Source of the DNA: Altibacter sp.
GTDB taxonomy: Bacteria > Bacteroidota > Bacteroidia > Flavobacteriales > Flavobacteriaceae
Direction: 5' to 3'
Length of the DNA: 64,000 bases
Assembly (NCBI RefSeq): GCF_019913785.1
Contig: NZ_JAIOHK010000060.1
Span: forward strand, 65,826-129,825
In this document: piece after piece, positions 44,883 through 53,715 of the stretch
Numbering within the stretch: the first letter of the stretch is position 1
How the letters are laid out: each line of letters begins with the position of its first letter
Translations under genes and position numbers: made by a program
Notes under the pieces: generated by a model
What the model was told of the DNA's origin: nothing
Seen by the model: the letters and a program-made list of their open reading frames with translations, nothing else
The model's database searches: none

Positions 44883-46019
44883 TTAATAGGTGGCTGCTGT
44901 TACTGCGAAAAACAATAAGGCAGCTATTGTTGAGCTAAACCAAAAAACAATGTTTAAAAATACAAATTTTATAATTGTTATCAAACGGTTCTGTTTGTAG
45001 AAGTTGCGAAGAGCCTTATAAAAATAAAACGGCCCTACCAATCCGAATAAGAGTGTGCTAAACACATCCTGGCCAAAAAGCATGTCGGGAAGTAAAGAAA
45101 TTAACATCGCCAAAAAGATAAAACTGAAAATATGGAATATAAACACCATGTGTTCCATATAGGTATAATTGGTTTTGGAGTAAAATAGCCAAAAGAAAAA
45201 GGCATACATAGGGGTGAAGAAAAACAGAAAGAATGGAACCTTTTGCATCATATAGTTGGCGAAACCAAAGGGATCGTCGGATATTCGATCAATAGCACTG
45301 TTTTTATTGTAAACCCACCTATTGAATGACGTGTTCTTGTGCTTCATGCTATCCAATGCCATCGAAGCGTCCTTGATTTCATATACTTCATAGAAATCTC
45401 GGTAAAAAACGAAGCGCTCTATAATTCGGTTGCTCCATTGGATGGTATCTAAGTCTTCTTCTGTGATAAATTTAAAATTTTCTTTTGTTTTTTTCTCCTT
45501 TTTTGAAAGCGTATCCTTGTTTAATACAACGCCGCTATCGGCAATTTTCAAGGTGTCTTTCTTGCCGTCTTCATTCGTAAAAACTACGTTCTTACTACCC
45601 AGAGAGTCCAGTGATACCTTATTGCCATCGTTGTTGAAATTGATAAACGGATTCGAATTTGGGGCTAAAGAAGTAAGCAGACTTTGTAAGAGAAAATAAA
45701 TGATAGAAACACTTAGAAAAAACCGAAACGGATTAGCGTATTTAAGCCGTTGGCCATTTACGTAGTTCTTTGTAATGGTTCCAGGTTTGAATAATAGGTC
45801 TTTTAGGGTATATCGAAGTCGCGAGTCGTAGACCAGAACACTGCCAATAAATTCTTCAATAAAATCTTTAAGGGAAAGCTGTTTTTTAGTGTTGAGTTGC
45901 GAGCAATACGAACAATAGCGATCGCTTAAATCCAGCGGATGTCCACAATTAAGACATTTCATTCCGCGGTACTTAAACGCCTTTCTACTATTACTCTTTA
46001 CAGGTTTGTCTGATTCCAT
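44883..46019 (-). CDS. DUF3667 membrane protein with N-terminal zinc ribbon
   Basis: Residues 19-45 contain CLNCGHPLDLSDRYCSYC, a zinc-ribbon motif, then SLKDFIEEFIGSVLVYDSRLRYTLKDLLFKPGTI, which is the DUF3667 core. Four or five membrane spans follow (one near 91-111, a group after residue 255) with a variable hydrophilic loop between them. Function unknown; family members are common in Bacteroidetes. Between the T9SS plug gene and apaG on the minus strand with short gaps (28 and 1 bases), so one transcript is likely. Confidence 0.87.
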   Translation of the reverse strand: MESDKPVKSNSRKAFKYRGMKCLNCGHPLDLSDRYCSYCSQLNTKKQLSLKDFIEEFIGSVLVYDSRLRYTLKDLLFKPGTITKNYVNGQRLKYANPFRFFLSVSIIYFLLQSLLTSLAPNSNPFINFNNDGNKVSLDSLGSKNVVFTNEDGKKDTLKIADSGVVLNKDTLSKKEKKTKENFKFITEEDLDTIQWSNRIIERFVFYRDFYEVYEIKDASMALDSMKHKNTSFNRWVYNKNSAIDRISDDPFGFANYMMQKVPFFLFFFTPMYAFFFWLFYSKTNYTYMEHMVFIFHIFSFIFLAMLISLLPDMLFGQDVFSTLLFGLVGPFYFYKALRNFYKQNRLITIIKFVFLNIVFWFSSTIAALLFFAVTAATY

Positions 46020-46047
46020 GGTTCCGTAAAGATAATTTTTTTACGGA

Positions 46048-47301
46048 TTAATTATTTGTGATTTTCGAAGAGCTTCCTGTTCCCATCCCAACAATGCGAT
46101 CGTAACGACCTCCCAGATCTCTGTAATAGACCAAAACAGTGTATTGATTTTCGGTCTGCCAAAAATTTCCATCAATGGCTCCTTCATCTACCGAGCCATC
46201 TCGATCTACAAGTACATATTTATAATCGTAATATCCCTGTTTAAAGAGTCGGGAAGTACGATAGGTATCGCTAGTCGAATCGTACTCTAAGAAAGTGGTT
46301 CCGTCAATAGTCCAATTGTTGAAATTTCCATAGATATGAATTTCCTTATCACCAATATCTTCAAAATACTGAAGGTTAAAATGAATGCGCACATAATCCG
46401 ATTCAATACTTTGTCTTTCGGCGTCAATATTGCGCACCACAAAATTTCCATTTACGTCGGGATTGTAGGTGTAAGGCCGATCCTTTCGGGAGATATTTGT
46501 GTATAGGAAGTTTTCATAAATATCGTTTAGTTCGACCCTGCGTATTCCATAAGTTGCAGATCGAATATCCTTATTGTCAAAACTTAAAAATTCGTTACCT
46601 CCCCAAAATGCAGCTTCTTTGTCATACCTATAAATAAGTTCTGTTCCAATTGTGTACTGGGGTTTTAAATTGGTGATGGCGGTTTTTAAATTGCTGTTCT
46701 GAAGAACGACCGTTTTTACCGTTTGTTTGGGGTTAATGAGCAATAGTCTTGGAGAATTTATCACAAACTGAACCACTTGTTTTTCTTCTATATAATTGAG
46801 ATCTCGGGATCTTTTAATTTCAACACCTACCGTAACATCCGACTCAACTACCATAAATTTCCTCGAAAAAATGAGTGCGTTATCATCGTTATAAATACTG
46901 AGTAAATAATTTCCGCTCTTTTCAATCTTACGCGTGTCCCTGTTCGGAATACGCAAGATATAATGTGAAAATAGCTGCAGTGTGTTTAAGGAATTCTCAT
47001 AGGTTTGTATGCGCATTTCATCAAACCCATCCAGATATTCCCCCTTAGAAAGATCACTTGGCGTCCAGTCAAAATTATAATGTGTGATGGTGTAATAAAA
47101 ATCTTCCTCTTCACCATTCAGCGCATCAAAGGTAAGATTCAGACTTTCACCAAGGCGTATAATAGGCAACTGACTTTGAGCGGTGGTGCCGCTAAATTGT
47201 ATGGTGCTTATATAAGAGGGTGCTACGCGTTCCTCGACCTGTGAATAAACTGAAAATGTGAGACAAAATAGGAAGTAAAAAGCAACTGTTTTCCGATACA
47301 T
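46048..47301 (-). CDS. type IX secretion system plug protein (DUF5103)
   Basis: Signal peptide about 1-20 (SVYS-Q) then a DUF5103 protein. The region VAPSYISTIQFSGTTAQSQLPIIRLGESLNLTFDALNGEEEDFYYTI (shown in parts) and IHIYGNFNNWTIDGTTFLEY plus GYYDYKYVLVD are typical. The Flavobacterium johnsoniae relative closes the SprA translocon on the periplasmic side, hence 'plug'. Length 417 is normal. It is the first gene of a minus-strand group followed by DUF3667 and apaG. TATCTTTA at 47321-47328 (minus) is a near -7 match. Confidence 0.88.
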   Translation of the reverse strand: MYRKTVAFYFLFCLTFSVYSQVEERVAPSYISTIQFSGTTAQSQLPIIRLGESLNLTFDALNGEEEDFYYTITHYNFDWTPSDLSKGEYLDGFDEMRIQTYENSLNTLQLFSHYILRIPNRDTRKIEKSGNYLLSIYNDDNALIFSRKFMVVESDVTVGVEIKRSRDLNYIEEKQVVQFVINSPRLLLINPKQTVKTVVLQNSNLKTAITNLKPQYTIGTELIYRYDKEAAFWGGNEFLSFDNKDIRSATYGIRRVELNDIYENFLYTNISRKDRPYTYNPDVNGNFVVRNIDAERQSIESDYVRIHFNLQYFEDIGDKEIHIYGNFNNWTIDGTTFLEYDSTSDTYRTSRLFKQGYYDYKYVLVDRDGSVDEGAIDGNFWQTENQYTVLVYYRDLGGRYDRIVGMGTGSSSKITNN

Positions 47302-47422
47302 AAAATAAATTTTAAGCGTTTAAAGATACACAATTTTTGTGCCCTAAATAAGGCCTTAAAATACCGCTGTTGTTTTATGTGAAAATTATAAACAATTATT
47401 ATGTGATGCTATATTAAATTTA

Positions 47423-47430
47423 TAAATTTG
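47423..47430 (+). promoter_or_regulatory. predicted -7 element for nqrA
   Basis: TAAATTTG, a TAnnTTTG match, implying a transcript start near 47437 and a leader of ~57 bases. Confidence 0.5.
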
Positions 47431-47440
47431 CACTCGCTTT

Positions 47441-47456
47441 CCCGATAGTTATCGGG
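47441..47456. promoter_or_regulatory. palindrome CCCGATAGTTATCGGG at the nqrA transcript start
   Basis: CCCGATA-GT-TATCGGG, a 7-base dyad, begins about 5 bases after the predicted transcript start and would form a hairpin at the 5' end of the nqr mRNA. The same CCGATAnnTATCGG frame is in front of trkA. Confidence 0.5.
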
Positions 47457-47493
47457 ACGGAATCAAAAGGAATTTTTTTAACACTAGCATCCT

Positions 47494-48846
47494 ATGTCCA
47501 AAGACATTAAGATTAAAAAAGGTCTTACCATTAGATTGAAAGGAGAAGCAGACAAAACGCTATCCAACGCACCTCGATCTAGAACTTTTGTGATTAGACC
47601 CTCAGCCTTTCATTTGATCACTCCAAAAATGGTAGTAAAAGAAGGGGCCAAAATACAAGCCGGAGACGTTCTATTCTATTCGAAAGCCAAGGAAGAAATT
47701 AAATTTGTTTCTCCTGTAAGTGGTACACTTACCAAGATTGAAAGAGGCGCAAAACGTGTGATCACGGAGATTGTACTTGAAGGAGATCAACAAGATACCT
47801 ATAAGGACTTCGGCATTATTAATCCGGATTCGATGAAACCGGAGGATGTAAAAAAACATTTATTAGCTTCAGGTTGTTGGCCGTTTATCAAACAACGTCC
47901 TTACGATGTATTGGCAAATCCAGATGTAACCCCCAAAGCTATTTTTGTTTCGGCATATACGACCGCACCATTGGCTGCCGATTATGATTTCGTGTTACGC
48001 GGAAAGGAAAAACAATTGCAAGCTGCTGTTACGGCATTGCGTAAATTAACAGAGGGAGCTATTCACGTTTGTGTTGGTGCAAGCGGAGTTTCTCCTTTTG
48101 AAGGACTGGAAAATATTAATCTTCACAAGGTAAAGGGACCACATCCTGCGGGCAACGTGGGTGTGCAAATTGGAAAGATCGACCCGGTGAACAAGGGCGA
48201 GACTGTTTGGACTGTTTCACCCCAAGATCTCGTGATTATTGGCGAGTTATTCATAACCGGAAAATTCAAAGCCGAACGCACTATTGCTTTGGCAGGTTCT
48301 TCAGTAAAAACACCTAAATATTACACGACAAAGATTGGTTCCGAAGTAGCGACTTTTATATACGATTCGGGTTTAACAGAAGAGAATGTACGTGTGATTA
48401 GCGGAGATGTGCTTAGCGGGAAAAAGATTTCGGTAAAAAGCCATTTGGGCTACTATGAAAATACCGTCACTGTGATTCCTGAAGGGGATGATTACGACTT
48501 TATGGGTTGGACCAAACCTGTCTTTAATAAAATTTCGACATCACGCGCCCTGACATTCTCATGGATGCTTCCGAATAAAAAATTTGAATTGGACACCAAT
48601 ACCAATGGTGAGCACAGAGCCTTTGTGGTTACCGGAAATTACGAGGAAGTATTTCCTATGGACATTTATCCCTTACAAATTCTGAAAGCGTGTATGGTTG
48701 AAGATTTAGATGCTATGGAAGCTTTGGGTATGTATGAGGTAGCTCCTGAAGATTTTGCACTTACCGAATTTATTTGTGTGTCTAAACAACCACACCAGGA
48801 AATTATAAGAAAGGGTCTCGATTTAATGTATAAAGAAATAGGATAA
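47494..48846 (+). CDS. nqrA: Na+-translocating NADH:quinone reductase subunit A
   Basis: Soluble quinone-binding subunit of the Na+-pumping NADH dehydrogenase. KIKKGLTIRLKGEADKTLS, the biotin/lipoyl-like region FHLITPKMVVKEGAKIQAGD, the SLBB-like middle and C-terminal GMYEVAPEDFALTEFICVSKQPHQEIIRKGLDLM match the family; length 450 is normal. First gene of a complete nqrABCDEF operon with gaps of 1 to 27 bases. Confidence 0.97.
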   Translation: MSKDIKIKKGLTIRLKGEADKTLSNAPRSRTFVIRPSAFHLITPKMVVKEGAKIQAGDVLFYSKAKEEIKFVSPVSGTLTKIERGAKRVITEIVLEGDQQDTYKDFGIINPDSMKPEDVKKHLLASGCWPFIKQRPYDVLANPDVTPKAIFVSAYTTAPLAADYDFVLRGKEKQLQAAVTALRKLTEGAIHVCVGASGVSPFEGLENINLHKVKGPHPAGNVGVQIGKIDPVNKGETVWTVSPQDLVIIGELFITGKFKAERTIALAGSSVKTPKYYTTKIGSEVATFIYDSGLTEENVRVISGDVLSGKKISVKSHLGYYENTVTVIPEGDDYDFMGWTKPVFNKISTSRALTFSWMLPNKKFELDTNTNGEHRAFVVTGNYEEVFPMDIYPLQILKACMVEDLDAMEALGMYEVAPEDFALTEFICVSKQPHQEIIRKGLDLMYKEIG

Positions 48847-48850
48847 TGCT

Positions 48851-50059
48851 ATGGGATTGAAACAAAAATTACATACGCTAAAAGAAAAATACAAGGGCAA
48901 AAAGATGGCACCTGCATTCAATGCATTGCACACCTTTTTGTATTTGCCCAACGAAACGACCCATTCGGGAGCACATGTGCGTGCCGCAGACGATTTAAAG
49001 CGTACCATGAACACAGTGATCATGGCGTTGCTTCCTTGTTTGATCTTCGGAATATTTAATGCCGGGTACCAACATCATTTGGGAGCTGGAGACATTCAGG
49101 CGGTAAGTGCCGGCTTTTTTAGCCCCGAATTTTGGAGCTGGACTAATTTCTGTACGGGAGCTTGGAAAGTGCTTCCCATAGTACTAGTTTCCTACGGAGT
49201 AGGTCTAGGGATAGAGTTCTTATTTGCTGTGATCAAAGGTCATGAGGTAGAAGAAGGGTATCTGGTAACAGGGATGCTGGTTCCATTAATTGTACCTATT
49301 GATATTCCGTTGTGGATGTTGACGATCGCTGTTATCTTCGGAGTAGTCATTGGAAAAGAAGTATTTGGAGGGACCGGGATGAATATTTTAAATCCGGCCT
49401 TAACCATTAGAGCCTTTTTATTCTTCGCCTATCCAACGTGGATGAGTGGAGATAAAGTATGGGTCCATGGAGCGGTTGATACCGTGGGACAACCCGATGC
49501 GATTTCGGGCGAAACTATTTTAGGTAGTCTGGCACAGAGTCAGCCAGTTGCTTACGATGTCATGGATATGTTCTTAGGATTTATACCGGGTTCCATCGGG
49601 GAGACTTCAACCCTCTTAATTGTATTGGGAGGCCTATTTTTATTATTTACGAAAATTGGCAGTTGGAGAATTATGCTTTCGTCTATCATTGGAGCCTTAG
49701 CAATGGGACTTATTTTTAACGGTGTGGTGGATGCCGGATGGATTGGTGAAACGAGTAAGTTTTACGGGTTGATGAGTTTAGATTTCTGGCAGCATTTACT
49801 AATTGGAGGATTGGCATTTGGTATTGTTTATATGGCGACCGATCCGGTTACCGCATCACAAACCAACAAAGGAAAGTGGATCTATGGATTCTTTATTGGG
49901 TTTATTTCGATCTTGATACGAGTGTTTAACCCGGCCTATCCGGAAGGGGTAATGCTCGCAATATTATTAATGAACGTCTTTGCACCTACGATTGATCATT
50001 ATGTGTTGCAAGGAAACATTAAAAGAAGATTAAAACGTATAAAAGTTAAAACAGCTTAA
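48851..50059 (+). CDS. nqrB: Na+-translocating NADH:quinone reductase subunit B
   Basis: Membrane subunit holding riboflavin and covalent FMN. About ten membrane spans. Family features: PAFNALHTFLYLPNETTHSGAHVRAADDLKR, GKEVFGGTGMNILNPALTIRAFLFFAYP, GFIPGSIGETSTLLIVLGG and MATDPVTASQT. The FMN-threonine lies in DAISGET (Asp216, Thr222), where the residue before Thr is Glu rather than the Ala of the usual DxxSGAT motif. Length 402 is normal. Confidence 0.96.
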   Translation: MGLKQKLHTLKEKYKGKKMAPAFNALHTFLYLPNETTHSGAHVRAADDLKRTMNTVIMALLPCLIFGIFNAGYQHHLGAGDIQAVSAGFFSPEFWSWTNFCTGAWKVLPIVLVSYGVGLGIEFLFAVIKGHEVEEGYLVTGMLVPLIVPIDIPLWMLTIAVIFGVVIGKEVFGGTGMNILNPALTIRAFLFFAYPTWMSGDKVWVHGAVDTVGQPDAISGETILGSLAQSQPVAYDVMDMFLGFIPGSIGETSTLLIVLGGLFLLFTKIGSWRIMLSSIIGALAMGLIFNGVVDAGWIGETSKFYGLMSLDFWQHLLIGGLAFGIVYMATDPVTASQTNKGKWIYGFFIGFISILIRVFNPAYPEGVMLAILLMNVFAPTIDHYVLQGNIKRRLKRIKVKTA

Positions 50060-50061
50060 CA

Positions 50062-50811
50062 ATGGCAATTAACACAGATAAGAATAGTTATACCGTCATT
50101 TTTGCCATTGTCATGGTAATAGTGGTTGGATCACTTTTAGCAGGATTTGCCAGCGGTTTAAAACCTTTGGTGAAAGCTAACGAGCGTTATGAAAAGCAGC
50201 AGAACATTTTGTACGCCATGGGTGTCAACAATAATGAAGGTGCTAATGATGTAAGCTTTATATCAACAGATAAGGTTGAAGCTGAATTTGAAAAATATAT
50301 TACCAAGCAGCTGGTTATCGAAGGAGATAAGGTCACAGAAGATAGTAATGCCTACTTGATCGATCTTAAAAAAGAAGAGACCAAAGCAAAGGATAAAAGC
50401 TACACCAGAAGACTTCCGTTGTTTATTGGTGAAAAGGACGGTAATGAGGTCTATGTAATTCCTGTGCGAGGAAAAGGACTCTGGGATGCCATTTGGGGAT
50501 TCGTTGCCGTGGATAAATCGATGACCGTTCAAGGCGTTTATTTTGATCATAAAGGAGAGACACCTGGATTGGGAGCCGAGATAAAGCAACGCTATTTCAT
50601 GGACGATTTTACAGGAGAAAGTTTCTTGGTTGAAGGTAACTTTGAAGGGATTCGAGTGGCCAAAGGAAATAACGATCCGAAAAATACCGATACTACAGAC
50701 AACGAGGTGGATGCGTTGGCCGGAGCCACAATTACCGGCGACGGAGTTTCAGCCATGCTTAAAAAAGATATTAGAATGTACGTGCCTTACTTTAAAAAAT
50801 TAAACCAATAA
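50062..50811 (+). CDS. nqrC: Na+-translocating NADH:quinone reductase subunit C
   Basis: One N-terminal membrane span (14-33) and a periplasmic FMN-binding domain. The flavinylation motif is DALAGATIT (Asp217, Thr223). WDAIWGFVAVDKSMTVQGVYFDHKGETPGLGAE is typical. FMN is attached covalently by ApbE, which is not complete in the window. Length 249 is normal. It begins 2 bases after nqrB. Confidence 0.96.
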   Translation: MAINTDKNSYTVIFAIVMVIVVGSLLAGFASGLKPLVKANERYEKQQNILYAMGVNNNEGANDVSFISTDKVEAEFEKYITKQLVIEGDKVTEDSNAYLIDLKKEETKAKDKSYTRRLPLFIGEKDGNEVYVIPVRGKGLWDAIWGFVAVDKSMTVQGVYFDHKGETPGLGAEIKQRYFMDDFTGESFLVEGNFEGIRVAKGNNDPKNTDTTDNEVDALAGATITGDGVSAMLKKDIRMYVPYFKKLNQ

Positions 50812-50814
50812 GCG

Positions 50815-51462
50815 ATGGGACTATTATCAAAGAAAGACAGCAAATTAATATTAGACCCATTAGCAGATAATAATCCGATTACCATTCAGGTATTGGGAAT
50901 TTGTTCCGCATTGGCAATTACTGCACAATTAAAGCCATCTATTGTAATGGCCATTTCAGTAGTATTTGTTTTAGGGGTTGGGAATGTGGTTATTTCGCTT
51001 ATGCGGAATATTATCCCATCGAAAATTAGAATCATTGTACAGTTGATCGTGGTCGCCACCTTAGTAATTATTGTGGATCAAGTTTTGAAGGCCTTCGCCT
51101 ATGAATTGAGCAAAGAGCTTTCGGTATTTATTGGATTGATCATTACCAACTGTATCATTATGGGACGTTTTGAAGCCTTTGCACTAGGGAACGGCCCTTG
51201 GCGCTCTTTCCTCGACGGAATTGGAAATGCAGCCGGTTACGGAATCATATTGATCATCGTCGGTTTCTTTAGAGAATTGTTGGGGTCGGGTACCTTATTC
51301 GGATTTAAGGTATTGGGAGATCCCGTAGAGAAATCGGGATTGTACGCTATTGGGTACGAAAACAACGGATTTATGGTGTTACCTCCAATGGCATTGATAG
51401 TAGTTGGAATTATCATTTGGGTTCAACGTAGTAAAAATAAAGCACTAATCGAAGAAAACTAG
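50815..51462 (+). CDS. nqrD: Na+-translocating NADH:quinone reductase subunit D
   Basis: Six-span membrane subunit. LDPLADNNPITIQVLGICSALAITAQ, the inverted-repeat half FIGLIITNCIIMGRFEAFAL and GIGNAAGYGIILIIVGFFRELLGSG are the NqrD/RnfE signatures, with the Cys in each half-repeat (ICSALA, TNCIIMG) that bind the membrane [2Fe-2S] cluster with NqrE. Length 215 is normal. Confidence 0.96.
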   Translation: MGLLSKKDSKLILDPLADNNPITIQVLGICSALAITAQLKPSIVMAISVVFVLGVGNVVISLMRNIIPSKIRIIVQLIVVATLVIIVDQVLKAFAYELSKELSVFIGLIITNCIIMGRFEAFALGNGPWRSFLDGIGNAAGYGIILIIVGFFRELLGSGTLFGFKVLGDPVEKSGLYAIGYENNGFMVLPPMALIVVGIIIWVQRSKNKALIEEN

Positions 51463-51464
51463 TA

Positions 51465-51480
51465 GGCTGAAAGGCTGAAA
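51465..51480 (+). repeat. tandem 8-base repeat GGCTGAAA x2 between nqrD and nqrE
   Basis: GGCTGAAAGGCTGAAA lies in the 27-base nqrD-nqrE spacer, just before the nqrE start. It is probably a slippage product; the purine-rich repeat may also affect nqrE translation initiation. Confidence 0.6.
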
Positions 51481-51489
51481 CCTAAGAAT

Positions 51490-52227
51490 ATGGAACATTT
51501 AGAATTGTTTTTTAAATCGGTTTTTGTAGACAACATGGTCTTTGCATACTTCCTTGGAATGTGCTCCTATCTTGCTGTTTCCAAAAAAGTGAGCACGGCA
51601 GTAGGATTAGGTGCTGCGGTTATTTTTGTATTAACCGTAACAGTACCACTTAACTGGCTTCTCGATCAGTATATCTTGCGCGAAGGTGCCTTGGTATGGT
51701 TGGGCGAAGGATATGCAGATTACGATCTAAGCTTTTTGTCCTTTATCTTGTTTATTGCCACCATTGCTACCATGGTACAATTGGTAGAGATTATAGTAGA
51801 GAAATTTTCACCGGCACTTTATAACTCGTTGGGTATTTTTCTTCCGTTAATTGCCGTAAACTGTGCCATCTTAGGAGGTTCCTTATTTATGCAGTCAAGA
51901 GACATTGAAAGTTTTACACTGGCATTGAATTACGGCTTCAGTTCGGGGATTGGCTGGTTCTTGGCAATTGTTGCGATAGCGGCAATTCGTGAAAAGATAC
52001 GTTACAGCAATGTACCACCACCGCTTCGGGGATTGGGGATAACCTTTATCATCACCGGTTTAATGGCGATAGGATTTATGAGCTTCGGAGGAATGTTAAC
52101 CGGAGGTGACGAACCCGTAGAGGTTTCTGAAGTGAAAACAGCGGATGTAGAATATACTTCCGAAGAAAATAATGAAAATACAGCTTTGACCGAAGTGGTT
52201 GAAGCTTCAGAAAAAACACAACAATAA
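51490..52227 (+). CDS. nqrE: Na+-translocating NADH:quinone reductase subunit E
   Basis: Six-span subunit pairing with Nqr[34 protein letters not shown] and [21 protein letters not shown] carry the conserved cysteines. After the last membrane span the protein has an extra, hydrophilic tail of about 35 residues ([21 protein letters not shown]) rich in Glu and Thr, which is not present in Vibrio NqrE (about 200 residues). Stop is 1 base before the nqrF start. Confidence 0.95.
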   Translation: MEHLELFFKSVFVDNMVFAYFLGMCSYLAVSKKVSTAVGLGAAVIFVLTVTVPLNWLLDQYILREGALVWLGEGYADYDLSFLSFILFIATIATMVQLVEIIVEKFSPALYNSLGIFLPLIAVNCAILGGSLFMQSRDIESFTLALNYGFSSGIGWFLAIVAIAAIREKIRYSNVPPPLRGLGITFIITGLMAIGFMSFGGMLTGGDEPVEVSEVKTADVEYTSEENNENTALTEVVEASEKTQQ

Positions 52228-52228
52228 T

Positions 52229-53536
52229 ATGTTTTTAGCAGCGAGCACATTAGGCGTTATCATTGCAACCGTTGTTGCCTTCTTGGTTTTAACCTTGCTT
52301 TTAGTCGCGTTATTGCTTTTTACAAAGCAGAAGTTATCTCCTTCAGGTCCGGTAAAGATTACCATCAACGACGAAAAGGTGATCGAAGTGGAATCCGGCA
52401 ACACCCTTTTATCTACTTTGGGAAATCAAAAAATATTCTTGCCCTCCGCTTGTGGAGGTGGTGGAACCTGTATTCAGTGTGAGTGTCACGTACTTTCAGG
52501 GGGTGGCGAAGCGCTACCTACAGAAACCCCGCACTTTACCAGAAAAGAGTTAAAAGAAGGTGCGCGCCTGTCCTGTCAGGTAAAAGTAAAACAGGATATG
52601 AATATTCGTATTCCGGAAGAAGTCTTCGGAATTAAAAAATGGGAAGCAACTGTCGTGAGAAATTATAATGTGGCTTCTTTTATTAAGGAATTTGTTGTTG
52701 AAATTCCGGAGGATATGAATTACAAAGCAGGGGGTTATATACAAATAGAAATTCCTCCCTGTGAAGTGAAATTCGCCGATATGGACATTACCGCGCATCC
52801 GGAAGAACATGAAACTCCGGATAAGTTTCAAGCCGAGTGGGATAAATTTGGTCTTTGGCCCTTGGTCATGAAAAACACCGAAACGGTAGAACGCGCCTAC
52901 TCAATGGCTTCGTATCCTGCCGAAGGAAGAGAGATCATGCTGAACGTTCGTGTGGCCACACCACCATGGGATCGTACAAGAAACCAATGGATGCAGGTAA
53001 ATCCGGGAATTGCGTCCTCGTATATATTTAATGCGAAAAAAGGTGATAAGGTAACGATTTCAGGGCCTTATGGTGAATTCTTTATCAATCCATCCGAATC
53101 GGAAATGCTCTACGTGGGAGGAGGAGCCGGAATGGCACCGATGCGTTCGCACCTGTATCATTTGTTTAGAACCTTAAAAACCGGTCGTAAAGTGACGTAT
53201 TGGTATGGCGGACGTTCTAAAAGAGAGCTTTTTTATATCGATCATTTCAGAAATTTGGAGAAGGATTTTCCTAATTTCAAGTTTTATATGGCACTTTCTG
53301 AACCACTTCCAGAAGATAATTGGAAGGTGAAAAAAGACATTGAGGACGCAGGAGATGGGTTTGTAGGATTTATTCACCAGGTGGTAATAGACAACTATTT
53401 GAACCATCACGAATCTCCTGAAGATATCGAACTGTATTTCTGTGGTCCTCCATTGATGAACCAGGCCGTTCAGAAGATGGGAGAGGATTTTGGTATTCCG
53501 GATGAAAACATCCGATTCGACGATTTCGGAGGATAA
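52229..53536 (+). CDS. nqrF: Na+-translocating NADH:quinone reductase subunit F
   Basis: NADH-oxidising flavoprotein anchored by an N-terminal span. The 2Fe-2S ferredoxin domain has [10 protein letters not shown] (Cys75, Cys81, Cys84) and Cys116 (LSCQV). The FAD-binding reductase has [12 protein letters not shown] and the NADH domain has [36 protein letters not shown] and [14 protein letters not shown]. Length 435 is normal. An upstream in-frame ATG (52199) lies in the nqrE coding region and is rejected. Followed by a strong terminator. Confidence 0.97.
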   Translation: MFLAASTLGVIIATVVAFLVLTLLLVALLLFTKQKLSPSGPVKITINDEKVIEVESGNTLLSTLGNQKIFLPSACGGGGTCIQCECHVLSGGGEALPTETPHFTRKELKEGARLSCQVKVKQDMNIRIPEEVFGIKKWEATVVRNYNVASFIKEFVVEIPEDMNYKAGGYIQIEIPPCEVKFADMDITAHPEEHETPDKFQAEWDKFGLWPLVMKNTETVERAYSMASYPAEGREIMLNVRVATPPWDRTRNQWMQVNPGIASSYIFNAKKGDKVTISGPYGEFFINPSESEMLYVGGGAGMAPMRSHLYHLFRTLKTGRKVTYWYGGRSKRELFYIDHFRNLEKDFPNFKFYMALSEPLPEDNWKVKKDIEDAGDGFVGFIHQVVIDNYLNHHESPEDIELYFCGPPLMNQAVQKMGEDFGIPDENIRFDDFGG

Positions 53537-53561
53537 ACCACCAGTTTTATTAAAAAGATTA

Positions 53562-53585
53562 GCCGTTTCAGCCCTCTGAAACGGC
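53562..53585 (+). terminator. rho-independent terminator of the nqr operon
   Basis: GCCGTTTCAG-CCCT-CTGAAACGGC, a perfect 10-base stem with a 4-base loop, followed by TTTTTTT. Confidence 0.92.
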
Positions 53586-53655
53586 TTTTTTTATGGAATA
53601 TGTTAAAAAAATACGCATTTCATCGTATAAATATTGCTTTTATCGGATTAAATTA

Positions 53656-53663
53656 TATTTTTG
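53656..53663 (+). promoter_or_regulatory. predicted -7 element for the S8 peptidase gene
   Basis: TATTTTTG, a TAnnTTTG match, 52 bases upstream of the start codon. Confidence 0.45.
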
Positions 53664-53715
53664 AAGATTATGTTAAAATAAAAATACGAAGTATAGTCCC
53701 CAAGACCCCCAACTT

